Origin: an uncultured Bacilli bacterium
Lineage (GTDB): Bacteria; Bacillota_I; Bacilli_A; RF39; UBA660
Length of the DNA: 33,015 nt
Assembly: GCA_947624115.1 (NCBI GenBank)
Contig: CANQIS010000006.1
Span: 1-33,015 of the forward strand
Reading direction: 5' to 3'
The position numbers were made by a program, and so were the translations under genes. The notes beneath the pieces are model-generated. The model saw only the letters and a list, made by a program, of their open reading frames with translations. It had not been told where the DNA came from and did no database searches. Positions 7,330 through 14,822 of this stretch are shown here, one piece after another (the stretch's first letter is position 1; every line of letters begins with the position of its first letter).

Positions 7330-7358
7330 ATTATACCACTTTTTGTCAAAAAATGCAA
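7330..7358 (-). promoter_or_regulatory. Sigma-A-type promoter of the sigma-gene leader
   Basis: On the minus strand TTGCAT (7358-7353), a 17-base spacer and TATAAT (7335-7330). The predicted transcript start, about seven bases on, coincides with the first base-paired element of the leader RNA. Confidence 0.65.
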
Positions 7359-7403
7359 AAAAAATCGATATAAGTAGATTTTATCACATACTTTATCACA
7401 CAC

Positions 7404-7434
7404 TAAAAAAGCAGCTATTTATTTAAATAACTGC
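7404..7434 (-). terminator. Rho-independent terminator of the XRE regulator gene
   Basis: On the minus strand GCAGTTATTT and AAATAGCTGC form a 10-bp stem with one G-T pair and a four-base loop (7411-7434), followed by six T residues. It lies about 20 bases past the stop of the regulator gene at 7454 and isolates it from the sigma-gene leader. Confidence 0.85.
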
Positions 7435-7453
7435 AAATATATGTTAATTCAAT

Positions 7454-7987
7454 TTATGTTACCTCTATGAACTCTATTAATCTAGATAAGCTAATTGGCA
7501 CTCCATCCTTTACAAATCTTTTGATTAAACTTATAACAATAGCTTTTCGTGCTTTTGAATTCCATTTACTTAATTCTTCTTTTATACGATCCATTCCATC
7601 ATGCTTACTAACATAATAATTCTCTAATCTATCTATAAAATGCTCAAAGCTGTTTTTAGGAATTACATCTATCACTCGCTTATCAACACCAATATGCTGC
7701 AATACTGAAATAATATAAGTAGTATCTGTTCCATCAATTTTGAACGATATTTCTTTTAATTTTTCTAAATCCGTAATTTTTCCGAGCTCTTCATCTGAAA
7801 TTAAATCCTCAATATTACAACCAAAAGCTTTACATAAATCAGGAAGCTTTTCCCAAGATGGATAATCATCATTTCGTTCCCATTTAGAAATACTTTGTCT
7901 TGATACTCCAATCATTTCTGCTAGTCGCTCTTGTGAAATTTTTTTAGATTTTCGTAAATTTTGTATATTATTACCAAGTCTGAACAT
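7454..7987 (-). CDS. XRE-family transcriptional regulator
   Basis: A 177-residue protein with an N-terminal Cro/CI helix-turn-helix (residues 5-60; SQERLAEMIGVSRQSISKWE is the classic helix pair and recognition helix). A roughly 110-residue helical C-terminal domain of unknown function follows; it may bind a ligand or partner or mediate oligomerisation. ATG 7987 has an excellent AAAGGAGGTGG site, with TATAAT about 30 bases upstream. It has its own terminator, so it is a single-gene unit between the recombination module and the cargo. Likely target: the promoters of the neighbouring sigma or cargo units; the sequence does not say which. Confidence 0.85.
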   Translation of the reverse strand: MFRLGNNIQNLRKSKKISQERLAEMIGVSRQSISKWERNDDYPSWEKLPDLCKAFGCNIEDLISDEELGKITDLEKLKEISFKIDGTDTTYIISVLQHIGVDKRVIDVIPKNSFEHFIDRLENYYVSKHDGMDRIKEELSKWNSKARKAIVISLIKRFVKDGVPISLSRLIEFIEVT

Positions 7988-8093
7988 ACTTCCACCTCCT
8001 TTTCAATTTAAATTATATCTGTTAATGCTAATTAAATCTATAAACCTCTAGTTGCTTTTTTCATTACAATAGTATTATTTTACATTTTTCAAC

Positions 8094-8130
8094 AAAAAAA
8101 GACTGATTCAAATATTATGGAGCAGTCTTT
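8094..8130 (-). terminator. Rho-independent terminator downstream of the GT51-like gene
   Basis: AAAGACTG (8098-8105) and CAGTCTTT (8123-8130) form a perfect 8-bp stem. On the minus strand seven T residues follow. It ends the minus-strand unit containing the genes at 8197 and 9364. Confidence 0.75.
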
Positions 8131-8196
8131 CTTACCTTTAATTATCATGCATTTTAAAGATTTAATGTCCTTTAATATCAACTTCATTATCTTAAA

Positions 8197-9327
8197 TTAA
8201 TTTTTATTGGCTATCATTTCCATTTTTCCTAAAGTTTTAGTTAATTGATTATCTGATATATTAAACTTATCCACTAAATAACCAAAATTTTTATAAAATT
8301 CTTCTTTATCTAATGTTATGCGCTCTGAATTTTTTGATAAGCATAAACAATAAAATAAAAAATCAGAGTTAGAAATTGTTCCTTTATAATTTTCAAATAG
8401 TGAATATATATTTTTATATTTCTTTTCATTAAATCTCACTAATGCCCAATTTAAATAACACTTTATCAAATAATCTTTATATTTTTCATCGGACACAGTT
8501 GAATAATTTTGCTTATATAACTCTTTTAGTCCTTTGAAAAAAATTGGTGTATATATAAACTCAGTTGTTTTACGTATAAAAGTTTTTTCATAGCCAGTGT
8601 TTATTCCTATTGACCTAAAAAGTTGTACTTCTATTGTTGAAAATCCTCTAAAAAGTGATTTTATTTTTTTAGGCAATCTTCGTAAAATATTTTTTAAATT
8701 AGTCATTTGGTATTTGTAATAATCAAAAGATAATACTGTATAACTATTTTTTCTAAGATAATAACTACGATCTTCTAAAAATAAAAGTATATCAGTCTTT
8801 TCATCATCAAGTTTCTTAAAATTTCCGAAATTTATTTCTTGCATTCTTTCATACATTTTAGTAAAAGAACATAATTCAAAAATATTACCACTAATTTTGC
8901 AAACTATAAAAAATACCCATAGCATAAAAAGAGTGTCACGAATGTATAATGTATCGAATTTAAATATCTCGAATATGAAGTCAGCTCTACTACTTACAAA
9001 AAATAATCCTAAAAAGAATAAAATAAAATGATATTGAAAAATTAGTAAATAAAGAAAATCAATAATCTTATAACGTATTTTTCTTATAATAATGTTTTTA
9101 TAATAATCATCAATTAAAATTTCAAAATAAAGGAAAAACAAAATTAAAAAAATCAAAAGCATAGACAATATAGATAATATTTTAAATACTGCCAATAAAG
9201 ATATGAAAATATAAATAACAATTATTTTATTCTTATCACTTTTAACATAGTCACCAACAAATAAAGAAAAAATAATTACAGTAAATAAAACGTACAAATT
9301 CTTTGAAAAATAATCAATATAACTCAT
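8197..9327 (-). CDS. Multi-span membrane protein with a GT51 transglycosylase-like domain
   Basis: A 376-residue protein. About five hydrophobic spans occupy residues 9-28, 34-50, 52-72, 90-112 and 130-148. The region after them carries, in order, LEDRSYY (184-190), NLKNILRRL (200-208), RGFSTIEVQLFRS (227-239) and an RK-rich helix near 252. These mirror the EDRxF, GilRA, GGSTITQQL and RK..E motifs of GT51 peptidoglycan glycosyltransferases, in the right order but with larger spacing and a changed GG. An odd number of spans would put this domain outside the membrane, where GT51 enzymes act on lipid-linked glycans. The remaining C-terminus (265-376) is helical and unassigned. Start ATG 9327 has GGAGTGAGG. 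It follows the 240-residue gene by 36 bases. The homology is my motif reading and could be only structural mimicry. Confidence 0.5.
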   Translation of the reverse strand: MSYIDYFSKNLYVLFTVIIFSLFVGDYVKSDKNKIIVIYIFISLLAVFKILSILSMLLIFLILFFLYFEILIDDYYKNIIIRKIRYKIIDFLYLLIFQYHFILFFLGLFFVSSRADFIFEIFKFDTLYIRDTLFMLWVFFIVCKISGNIFELCSFTKMYERMQEINFGNFKKLDDEKTDILLFLEDRSYYLRKNSYTVLSFDYYKYQMTNLKNILRRLPKKIKSLFRGFSTIEVQLFRSIGINTGYEKTFIRKTTEFIYTPIFFKGLKELYKQNYSTVSDEKYKDYLIKCYLNWALVRFNEKKYKNIYSLFENYKGTISNSDFLFYCLCLSKNSERITLDKEEFYKNFGYLVDKFNISDNQLTKTLGKMEMIANKN

Positions 9328-9363
9328 ATTTTACCTCACTCCAAAAATTACATTTAATTAATT

Positions 9364-10086
9364 CTATTCTTTCATATTTAGTGGAGCCAAAGCTATTTTT
9401 AGCCTATTAATTTTATCTTCATCAATGTTTAATATTTTTTCTAGTTTTGTCTGTTTAATGCTATCAAACGTATTTAATACATTGTTTATACTAAATATAT
9501 CTACCGTATTAATAAGTAATATATTATCATCAAGTGGTATAGATATTAGACTATAAATTAAGATTATTTCTCTCAATACTATTTTTTCATATAATTTATC
9601 AAAATTTTCCTCGTAAAACTTTTGAATTGAAGATGACATATTATAATATTTATTGAAATTAGAAGTGATACAAACTATATCAAGAGAAAATGAAACAAAA
9701 TATTTCCTTGTCCATAATATTATTTCTTCAACTTTGTCATTTTCTAGAGTTTCTTTATTAGTAAATTGAATTAAGCATAGTATAATACCGATTATAAATT
9801 GAAAATTATAAATTTGTTCATCTTTTAGCTCATCATGAATTATAGTAGGATTACATAAGGAATATTTCAACTCATCAAAAATAATAGATATTTCATTATA
9901 ATCCTTTCTCATTATTAAAGTAGAAAGGACTTTTAAAAGATTAAATAATAAATTATCATAAAGTTTAAAATCTTTAGTTTCTTTATAAAGTTCATAATAT
10001 AATTTAAAATCATTTAAAAATCTTCTTATAGCATCATTTACATTCACAGTACTCTTTTCTATTTCATTATAAAAATCATTGTTCAT
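9364..10086 (-). CDS. Hypothetical all-helical protein, partner of the GT51-like gene
   Basis: A 240-residue protein rich in Ile, Leu, Asn and Lys, predicted largely alpha-helical, without a signal peptide. Some stretches are moderately hydrophobic (FQFIIGIILCLIQF about 93-106; VLREIILIYSLISI about 172-185) but look like buried helices rather than clear spans. I recognise no family. It lies 36 bases upstream of the GT51-like gene in the same orientation, and the next upstream gene (RmlCD) ends 77 bases before it. A catabolite-response-like operator sits in that gap, so the two genes may form a separately controlled unit. Function unknown. Confidence 0.7.
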   Translation of the reverse strand: MNNDFYNEIEKSTVNVNDAIRRFLNDFKLYYELYKETKDFKLYDNLLFNLLKVLSTLIMRKDYNEISIIFDELKYSLCNPTIIHDELKDEQIYNFQFIIGIILCLIQFTNKETLENDKVEEIILWTRKYFVSFSLDIVCITSNFNKYYNMSSSIQKFYEENFDKLYEKIVLREIILIYSLISIPLDDNILLINTVDIFSINNVLNTFDSIKQTKLEKILNIDEDKINRLKIALAPLNMKE

Positions 10087-10140
10087 TTTAAAATCACCAA
10101 TATTTTTTAAGCAAAATTTAATATCATCAAAATAGTATTT

Positions 10141-10155
10141 TTGAAAACGTTTCCA
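10141..10155. promoter_or_regulatory. Candidate catabolite-response element (cre) before the GT51-like unit
   Basis: TTGAAAACGTTTCCA matches the B. subtilis CcpA cre consensus WTGNAANCGNWNNCW at every defined position. It lies in the 77-base gap upstream of the 240-residue gene, close to a weak minus-strand promoter-like pair (TTTTCA and TATTAA, 18 bases apart). CcpA binding is inferred from the motif alone. Confidence 0.45.
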
Positions 10156-10163
10156 ATTAATAT

Positions 10164-11627
10164 TTAAAATTTTGTATACTTATAAACTTTGTTACTTTCT
10201 AATTCTTTAGAAAATCTATCAACAGCATTTTGCCAAGTAGGAAGTTTTTCAAATCCAAATGTTTCTAATTTAGTTTTATTTAATTTAGAATTTTTAGGTC
10301 GATAAGCAATATTACTCATATCCTTACCAGTATAATATTCTTCTGTTGTTACAGGATTGATATGACAATCTTTATTATTCCTTTGCATAATATATTTTGC
10401 AAATTCTGCCCAAGAGCAATAACCCTCATTTGTTACATTATATGTTCCATATTTTTCTGAAAAAGCCATTTCTACTAAAACTTTAGCTAAATCAATAGTA
10501 TAAGTTGGACTACCTATTTGGTCGGATACAACATTTAATTCATCATGACTATTAGCTAGTTTAAGCATTGTCTTTACAAAGTTATTGCCATTTATTCCAA
10601 ATACCCAAGAAATTCTTGCTACAAAATGTTTAGGATTTCTTCTTACCTCTTCTTCCCCTAAATATTTAGTTTTACCATAAACACTTAAAGGATGAGGAAT
10701 ATCTTCTTCTATATAAGAATCATTCGTATCTTTTTCACCATCAAAAACATAATCTGTGGAAGTATAGATGACTTTTGCACCAATTTTTAATGAGGCATCA
10801 ACAATGTTTTTAGTTCCATTAACATTAATATTTTCACAATAACTTGGATCAACTTCGGCCTTATCTACTGCTGTATAAGCAGCACAATGAAAAATTACAT
10901 CAGGTTTATAAGTAGTAATAATATTCATAACTTGTTCTCTATTAGTAATATCCATCTCTTTACTAGATAAAGCTAATATATCATTTTCACCACGTTCATT
11001 CAATTCTCTAACTATATCATGACCAAGTTGTCCTGTAACTCCTGTTACTAGAAACTTTCTAGGCTTTCTATAAAATGATACGCCACTTTCTTTTAAAGAT
11101 GAACGATTACTATCTTTTGCTGATAATAAAGGACTTTCAATATTATATTCTTTAAAAGTTTCTTGCCATGGAATATTAACTTCTTTATCATCCCAAGCAA
11201 TGCCACCCTCCATTCTTGGTGCATATTTATTATCAACAAAATAATTAAAAACAGCATCATCTGTTAAAGCAACAAAGCCATGAGCAAAGCCTCTTGGAAC
11301 ATAAAGCATTTTTCCATTTTCTTGAGTTAGCTTTACTGATGTATATTTTCCGTATGTAGAAGAATCTTTTCTCATATCAACAACGACATCAAGTACTGCT
11401 CCGTTAGTACAATAAACTACTTTGGCTTGACAGTATGGATCTTTTTGAAAATGAAGACCTCTTACTGTTCCCTTAACACTTTTTGATTCACTTTTTTGAT
11501 AGAATCCTTTAAAACCTAGTTCTTCTAATTCTTCTTTTGTAATAGATGAAAAATATCCTCTATCGTCACCAAACCTTTTTGGCTCTAGTATGTAACAATC
11601 ATTTAAATTAGTTTCTATTTTGTTCAT
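10164..11627 (-). CDS. rfbC/rfbD: Fused dTDP-4-dehydrorhamnose 3,5-epimerase / reductase (RmlC-RmlD)
   Basis: A 487-residue bifunctional enzyme for the last two steps of dTDP-L-rhamnose synthesis. Residues 1-185 are an RmlC cupin (FGDDRGYF, GTVRGLHFQ with the catalytic His, VVDMRKDS, FNYFVDNKYAP). Residues 190-487 are an RmlD-type SDR (GVTGQLGHD Rossmann loop, YTSTDYVFDG, active-site YGKTKYLGE). Both halves have their key residues. Such fusions are known in low-GC Firmicutes. It starts at ATG 11627 (AGAGGAAAG upstream), overlapping the end of rfbA by 20 bases. No RmlB dehydratase is encoded in the window, so its substrate must come from a chromosomal RmlB. The product would feed the rhamnosyltransferase-like GT2 enzymes of the cluster. 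Confidence 0.95.
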   Translation of the reverse strand: MNKIETNLNDCYILEPKRFGDDRGYFSSITKEELEELGFKGFYQKSESKSVKGTVRGLHFQKDPYCQAKVVYCTNGAVLDVVVDMRKDSSTYGKYTSVKLTQENGKMLYVPRGFAHGFVALTDDAVFNYFVDNKYAPRMEGGIAWDDKEVNIPWQETFKEYNIESPLLSAKDSNRSSLKESGVSFYRKPRKFLVTGVTGQLGHDIVRELNERGENDILALSSKEMDITNREQVMNIITTYKPDVIFHCAAYTAVDKAEVDPSYCENINVNGTKNIVDASLKIGAKVIYTSTDYVFDGEKDTNDSYIEEDIPHPLSVYGKTKYLGEEEVRRNPKHFVARISWVFGINGNNFVKTMLKLANSHDELNVVSDQIGSPTYTIDLAKVLVEMAFSEKYGTYNVTNEGYCSWAEFAKYIMQRNNKDCHINPVTTEEYYTGKDMSNIAYRPKNSKLNKTKLETFGFEKLPTWQNAVDRFSKELESNKVYKYTKF

Positions 11628-12537
11628 AAACTTTCCTCTTTTCTTTAACCTTTACTAAATATTTTCCATATTGATTATTGTTAAAAGTTTCTGCCCTTTT
11701 AGAAAGTTCCTCATTAGATAGCCATTCATTTATGTACCCAATATATTCAGGACAGCATATAACTATATCTTTATTATTTTGAATTGTCTTTACCATATTT
11801 GAGGCATCAAGTAAACTTTCAAAAGTTCCTGTATCAAACCAAGTATAACCACTATCTAAAATTGTCGATTTTAATAATTCATTCTTTAAATAAATTTCAT
11901 TTAAGCAAGTGATTTCTAATTCCCCTCTCAAAGATGGCTCTATGCTTTTAGCAATTTTAGAAACACCTTTTGGATAAAAATATAATCCAGTAACTGCATA
12001 ATCACTTTTTGGATTAATAGGTTTTTCTTCAATGCTTAAAACATTGTTATATTCATCTACTTCCATAATTCCAAATCTTTCAGGATCTTTAACTTGATAT
12101 CCAAAAATGGTCGCATAGCCATTAACAGCATTATTTCTAGCTTTAGACAATTCTTTTTCTAATCCACTACCATAAAAAATATTATCACCTAAAATCATTG
12201 CACAAGGACTATTATCTATAAATTCTTCCCCTAAAATAAATGCCTGTGCCAATCCATCAGGACTTGGCTGAACGATATACGATAAATTAATACCAAATTG
12301 ACTTCCATCTTTTAATAATCTTTTAAAATAAGGTTGATCCTGTGGCGTTGTAATAATAAGAATATCACGAATTTCTGCTTGCATTAGAACCGATAACGGA
12401 TAAAAAATCATTGGCTTATCATATACTGGCAACAATTGCTTACTTACACCTTCTGTTATAGGATATAATCTTGATCCAGTTCCTCCTGCTAGTATAATTC
12501 CTTTAATATCACTTTTAGTTTTAGATTTTTCTGCCAT
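11608..12537 (-). CDS. rfbA: Glucose-1-phosphate thymidylyltransferase (RmlA)
   Basis: A 309-residue nucleotidyltransferase making dTDP-glucose from dTTP and glucose-1-phosphate. It has the signature GIILAGGTGSRLYPIT near residue 13, SKQLLPVYDKPMIFYPLS, ILGDNIFYG and the EEKPxxPKS motif, and is close to the family's usual length of about 290, with a slightly extended N-terminus (MAEKSKTKSD). ATG 12537 is preceded by AAGAGG. It is the first gene of the rml unit and overlaps the RmlCD gene. A candidate minus-strand promoter (TTGTGT, 17 bases, TATTAT) lies in the 12600-12640 region, divergent from the acetyltransferase promoter. Confidence 0.96.
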   Translation of the reverse strand: MAEKSKTKSDIKGIILAGGTGSRLYPITEGVSKQLLPVYDKPMIFYPLSVLMQAEIRDILIITTPQDQPYFKRLLKDGSQFGINLSYIVQPSPDGLAQAFILGEEFIDNSPCAMILGDNIFYGSGLEKELSKARNNAVNGYATIFGYQVKDPERFGIMEVDEYNNVLSIEEKPINPKSDYAVTGLYFYPKGVSKIAKSIEPSLRGELEITCLNEIYLKNELLKSTILDSGYTWFDTGTFESLLDASNMVKTIQNNKDIVICCPEYIGYINEWLSNEELSKRAETFNNNQYGKYLVKVKEKRKVYEQNRN

Positions 12538-12651
12538 AAACTAACCTCTTTTCTTGTTTTCATAATTTTCATAATGAGCATGTTTAATATTGTCGCACGT
12601 ATGGCTTATATAATAACATAATAAATACAAAAACACAACTGCTAATTTTCG

Positions 12652-12680
12652 TTGACAATAGCTAAAGAGTAGTGTAAAAT
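12652..12680 (+). promoter_or_regulatory. Sigma-A-type promoter of the acetyltransferase gene
   Basis: Plus strand TTGACA (12652-12657), exactly 17 bases, then TAAAAT (12675-12680). It lies about 75 bases upstream of the acetyltransferase ATG and is one of the best promoter matches in the window. Confidence 0.75.
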
Positions 12681-12754
12681 AATGTCATCCATCAGAATAT
12701 ATAGTAATTGAAACTTCAACTTTGAAATTTTCAAAAAAAGTTAGGTCGTGAATT

Positions 12755-13384
12755 ATGAATAATTTTCTAAAAAAATGTATTAATTATATATATATATATA
12801 TATTTAAAGGAAATAAGATTGTTAAAACGGGAAACAATAATATAATTGATATAAATAAAAAATGCATTAAGATTAAAAATACAAATATAAAAATACAAGG
12901 AAGTAATAACAAAATAATATTTGGCGAAAATTGTAATATTACAGGATTACATATCCTTATTATTGGAAATAATAATAGAATTTTAATTGGAAATAATGTT
13001 ACTATTAATGCGTCAAAATTACAACCAACTATCATTAATGCCATAGGTGGAAAAACAATCAGTATTGGTGATAATTCTCTACTTTCTAATAACATAGAAA
13101 TTCACACATCGGATTATCATGGAATATATAATGAAAATGGGAAAAGAATTAATCCTGATAAAGATATATATATAGGCAAAAAAGTATGGATTTGTCTAGG
13201 ATGCAAGATATTAAAAGGAGCTTATATAGGAGATGGGTGCGTACTTGGTGCTGGATCAATTATATCAAAAAAATTTGATGTCGTTAATTGTATTTTAGCT
13301 GGTAATCCAACTAAAATAATAAAAGAAAAAATTCAATGGCAAAAGGAAAGAAAAGATTCAATTAAAATTTCTAATACAAATTAA
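12755..13384 (+). CDS. Hexapeptide-repeat (left-handed beta-helix) O-acetyltransferase
   Basis: A 209-residue acyltransferase of the LbH/WbbJ-NeuO type. After a short basic N-terminus, imperfect hexapeptide repeats run from about residue 25 to 180 (NNKIIFGENCNI, GNNNRILIGNNVTI, GKTISIGDNSLL, DIYIGKKVWI, GAYIGDGCVLGAGSII). HTSDYHGIY near residue 113 carries the usual catalytic histidine, and LAGNPTKIIK is the typical C-terminal turn. It probably acetylates a sugar of the polysaccharide using acetyl-CoA in the cytoplasm. It is the only plus-strand gene inside the EPS locus, with its own promoter and terminator, so acetylation can be switched separately. The sugar substrate is unknown. Confidence 0.9.
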   Translation: MNNFLKKCINYIYIYIFKGNKIVKTGNNNIIDINKKCIKIKNTNIKIQGSNNKIIFGENCNITGLHILIIGNNNRILIGNNVTINASKLQPTIINAIGGKTISIGDNSLLSNNIEIHTSDYHGIYNENGKRINPDKDIYIGKKVWICLGCKILKGAYIGDGCVLGAGSIISKKFDVVNCILAGNPTKIIKEKIQWQKERKDSIKISNTN

Positions 13385-13432
13385 AATTACAAGTTACTGT
13401 AAATCTAATAGTGCTAACTTGTAATTTTTTTT
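13383..13432 (+). terminator. Convergent rho-independent terminator between acetyltransferase and flippase
   Basis: AAAATTACAAGTTA (13383-13396) pairs perfectly with TAACTTGTAATTTT (13415-13428), a 14-bp stem with an 18-base loop and a T-rich tail on the plus strand. It overlaps the stop codons of both converging genes, so it can also stop the minus-strand EPS operon, though the minus-strand U-tract is short. Confidence 0.85.
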
Positions 13433-14808
13433 CTTAAAAATATCTTTTTTAGATAATCCCAATGTAATATTATAATAAAAACAAATATAGTTACTTGAAT
13501 CAAATAGCAAATATTTAATGTAGCTAGAATTGATTGTAGAATTAGTAAGGCAATAGCCAAAATATGATTTTTCCACTTGACTTTCATTTTTATAAACTCT
13601 TGTAAACTTGTCGTTCTTAAAATCCACATAATACAATAACCAATCATAGTTGCCAAAGCAGCTCCAATAGCCCCAAATAAATATATAAATATAAAATTAC
13701 AAATAGTATTTACAACAGCACCAATTATCGTAGTTTTAGTAACTTCTTTTGTCTTTTTAGTAGCGGCAAACAAAGAACCTTCAAATTGCGATATCCCATT
13801 AAAAATGGTGCCAACTAATAAAAAAGGAACACATTTATATGCACTAAAAAAATCTTTAGAATACAAGAACATAGCAATTGGAACATTAAACAACATTATT
13901 ATAGAACACACAGCAACGGAAAGTAAACTATATATTGTGTAATTATTTCCAATAAAACCATCTTTATCTTTACTATCAAATTCAGCAATCGCAGAAATAG
14001 ACCAAGCATTGTAAAAAATACTTTGAAAAGTAGTTAATATTATCGGTATTTTACAAGAAATTGCATAAACACCATTGACAGCCATACCAGAAATCCATAA
14101 CAAGATATATCTATCACTTGCATTATTTACCCACCAAGAGAGAGAATTTGCTATTAATGGAAAACTATACTTAATCATAGGTTTAGATAAATTATTATAT
14201 TTTCTAATATGAAAATCTTTATATATTTTTCCAATAAAAAATTGATAATTAAACTGAAATAATAGACCTGCTATAATTCCAATCATATATCCATTTATAC
14301 CCATATTAAAAACGACTAAACATAATATATTAGTTAAACATGTTATTAATGTTGATATTATCCCACTTACAACTATAACTTTAGCCTCATTTTTAGCTTT
14401 AAAATATACATTGAAACAATTATTAAAAGCATTAAAGAAAAAGGAAAAAAATAAAAATAACCAATATATTAAACTAAATTTGATAATGCCTGATACACTA
14501 ACAAAAATTATACCAATAATGAAAATGAGTGTACTTTTTAATATAATATTAATTGTTGTAGATAATACATCTTTTTTCTCATATTGATTATCCATACCAA
14601 AACGAAGTGTCGCATCTTGTATACTTAATAATAATATAGGCATTAATAATTGAGCTGTTGATTGTAGTAAGTCAACAGTTCCATAATCTGATGTACTTAA
14701 TATCGATGTATACAATGGAAGTAATAAAAATGATATAATCTTTGATCCAAAACTTCCTAATGTAAATATTCCTATGTTTTTAATTAATGACTTATACTTT
14801 TTTTTCAC
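13414..14808 (-). CDS. Oligosaccharide flippase (Wzx, MATE/MOP superfamily)
   Basis: An integral membrane protein of about 464 residues with 12-14 predicted spans, beginning KKYKSLIKNIGIFTLGSFGS, the typical start of polysaccharide flippases (PST/RfbX). It is expected to turn the undecaprenyl-linked repeat unit to the outer face. The ORF track starts at GTG 14817. I prefer GTG 14808, because the AGGTG ribosome binding site lies six bases before it and overlaps the earlier candidate. Last gene of the EPS operon, close behind the SDR gene. A plus-strand terminator overlaps its end. Confidence 0.9.
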   Translation of the reverse strand: MKKKYKSLIKNIGIFTLGSFGSKIISFLLLPLYTSILSTSDYGTVDLLQSTAQLLMPILLLSIQDATLRFGMDNQYEKKDVLSTTINIILKSTLIFIIGIIFVSVSGIIKFSLIYWLFLFFSFFFNAFNNCFNVYFKAKNEAKVIVVSGIISTLITCLTNILCLVVFNMGINGYMIGIIAGLLFQFNYQFFIGKIYKDFHIRKYNNLSKPMIKYSFPLIANSLSWWVNNASDRYILLWISGMAVNGVYAISCKIPIILTTFQSIFYNAWSISAIAEFDSKDKDGFIGNNYTIYSLLSVAVCSIIMLFNVPIAMFLYSKDFFSAYKCVPFLLVGTIFNGISQFEGSLFAATKKTKEVTKTTIIGAVVNTICNFIFIYLFGAIGAALATMIGYCIMWILRTTSLQEFIKMKVKWKNHILAIALLILQSILATLNICYLIQVTIFVFIIILHWDYLKKIFLRKKITS

Positions 14809-14822
14809 AAAAAACACCTCGA

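Noticed and set aside
12786-12804. TA-dinucleotide tract (and a similar one near 27345-27362) as phase-variation repeats
   Set aside because: Both are short and lie inside frames encoding Ile/Tyr; they could slip in principle but nothing here shows it.
13394-13636. Minus-strand 80-aa ORF overlapping the flippase end
   Set aside because: Out of frame within the flippase gene and crossing the convergent terminator.
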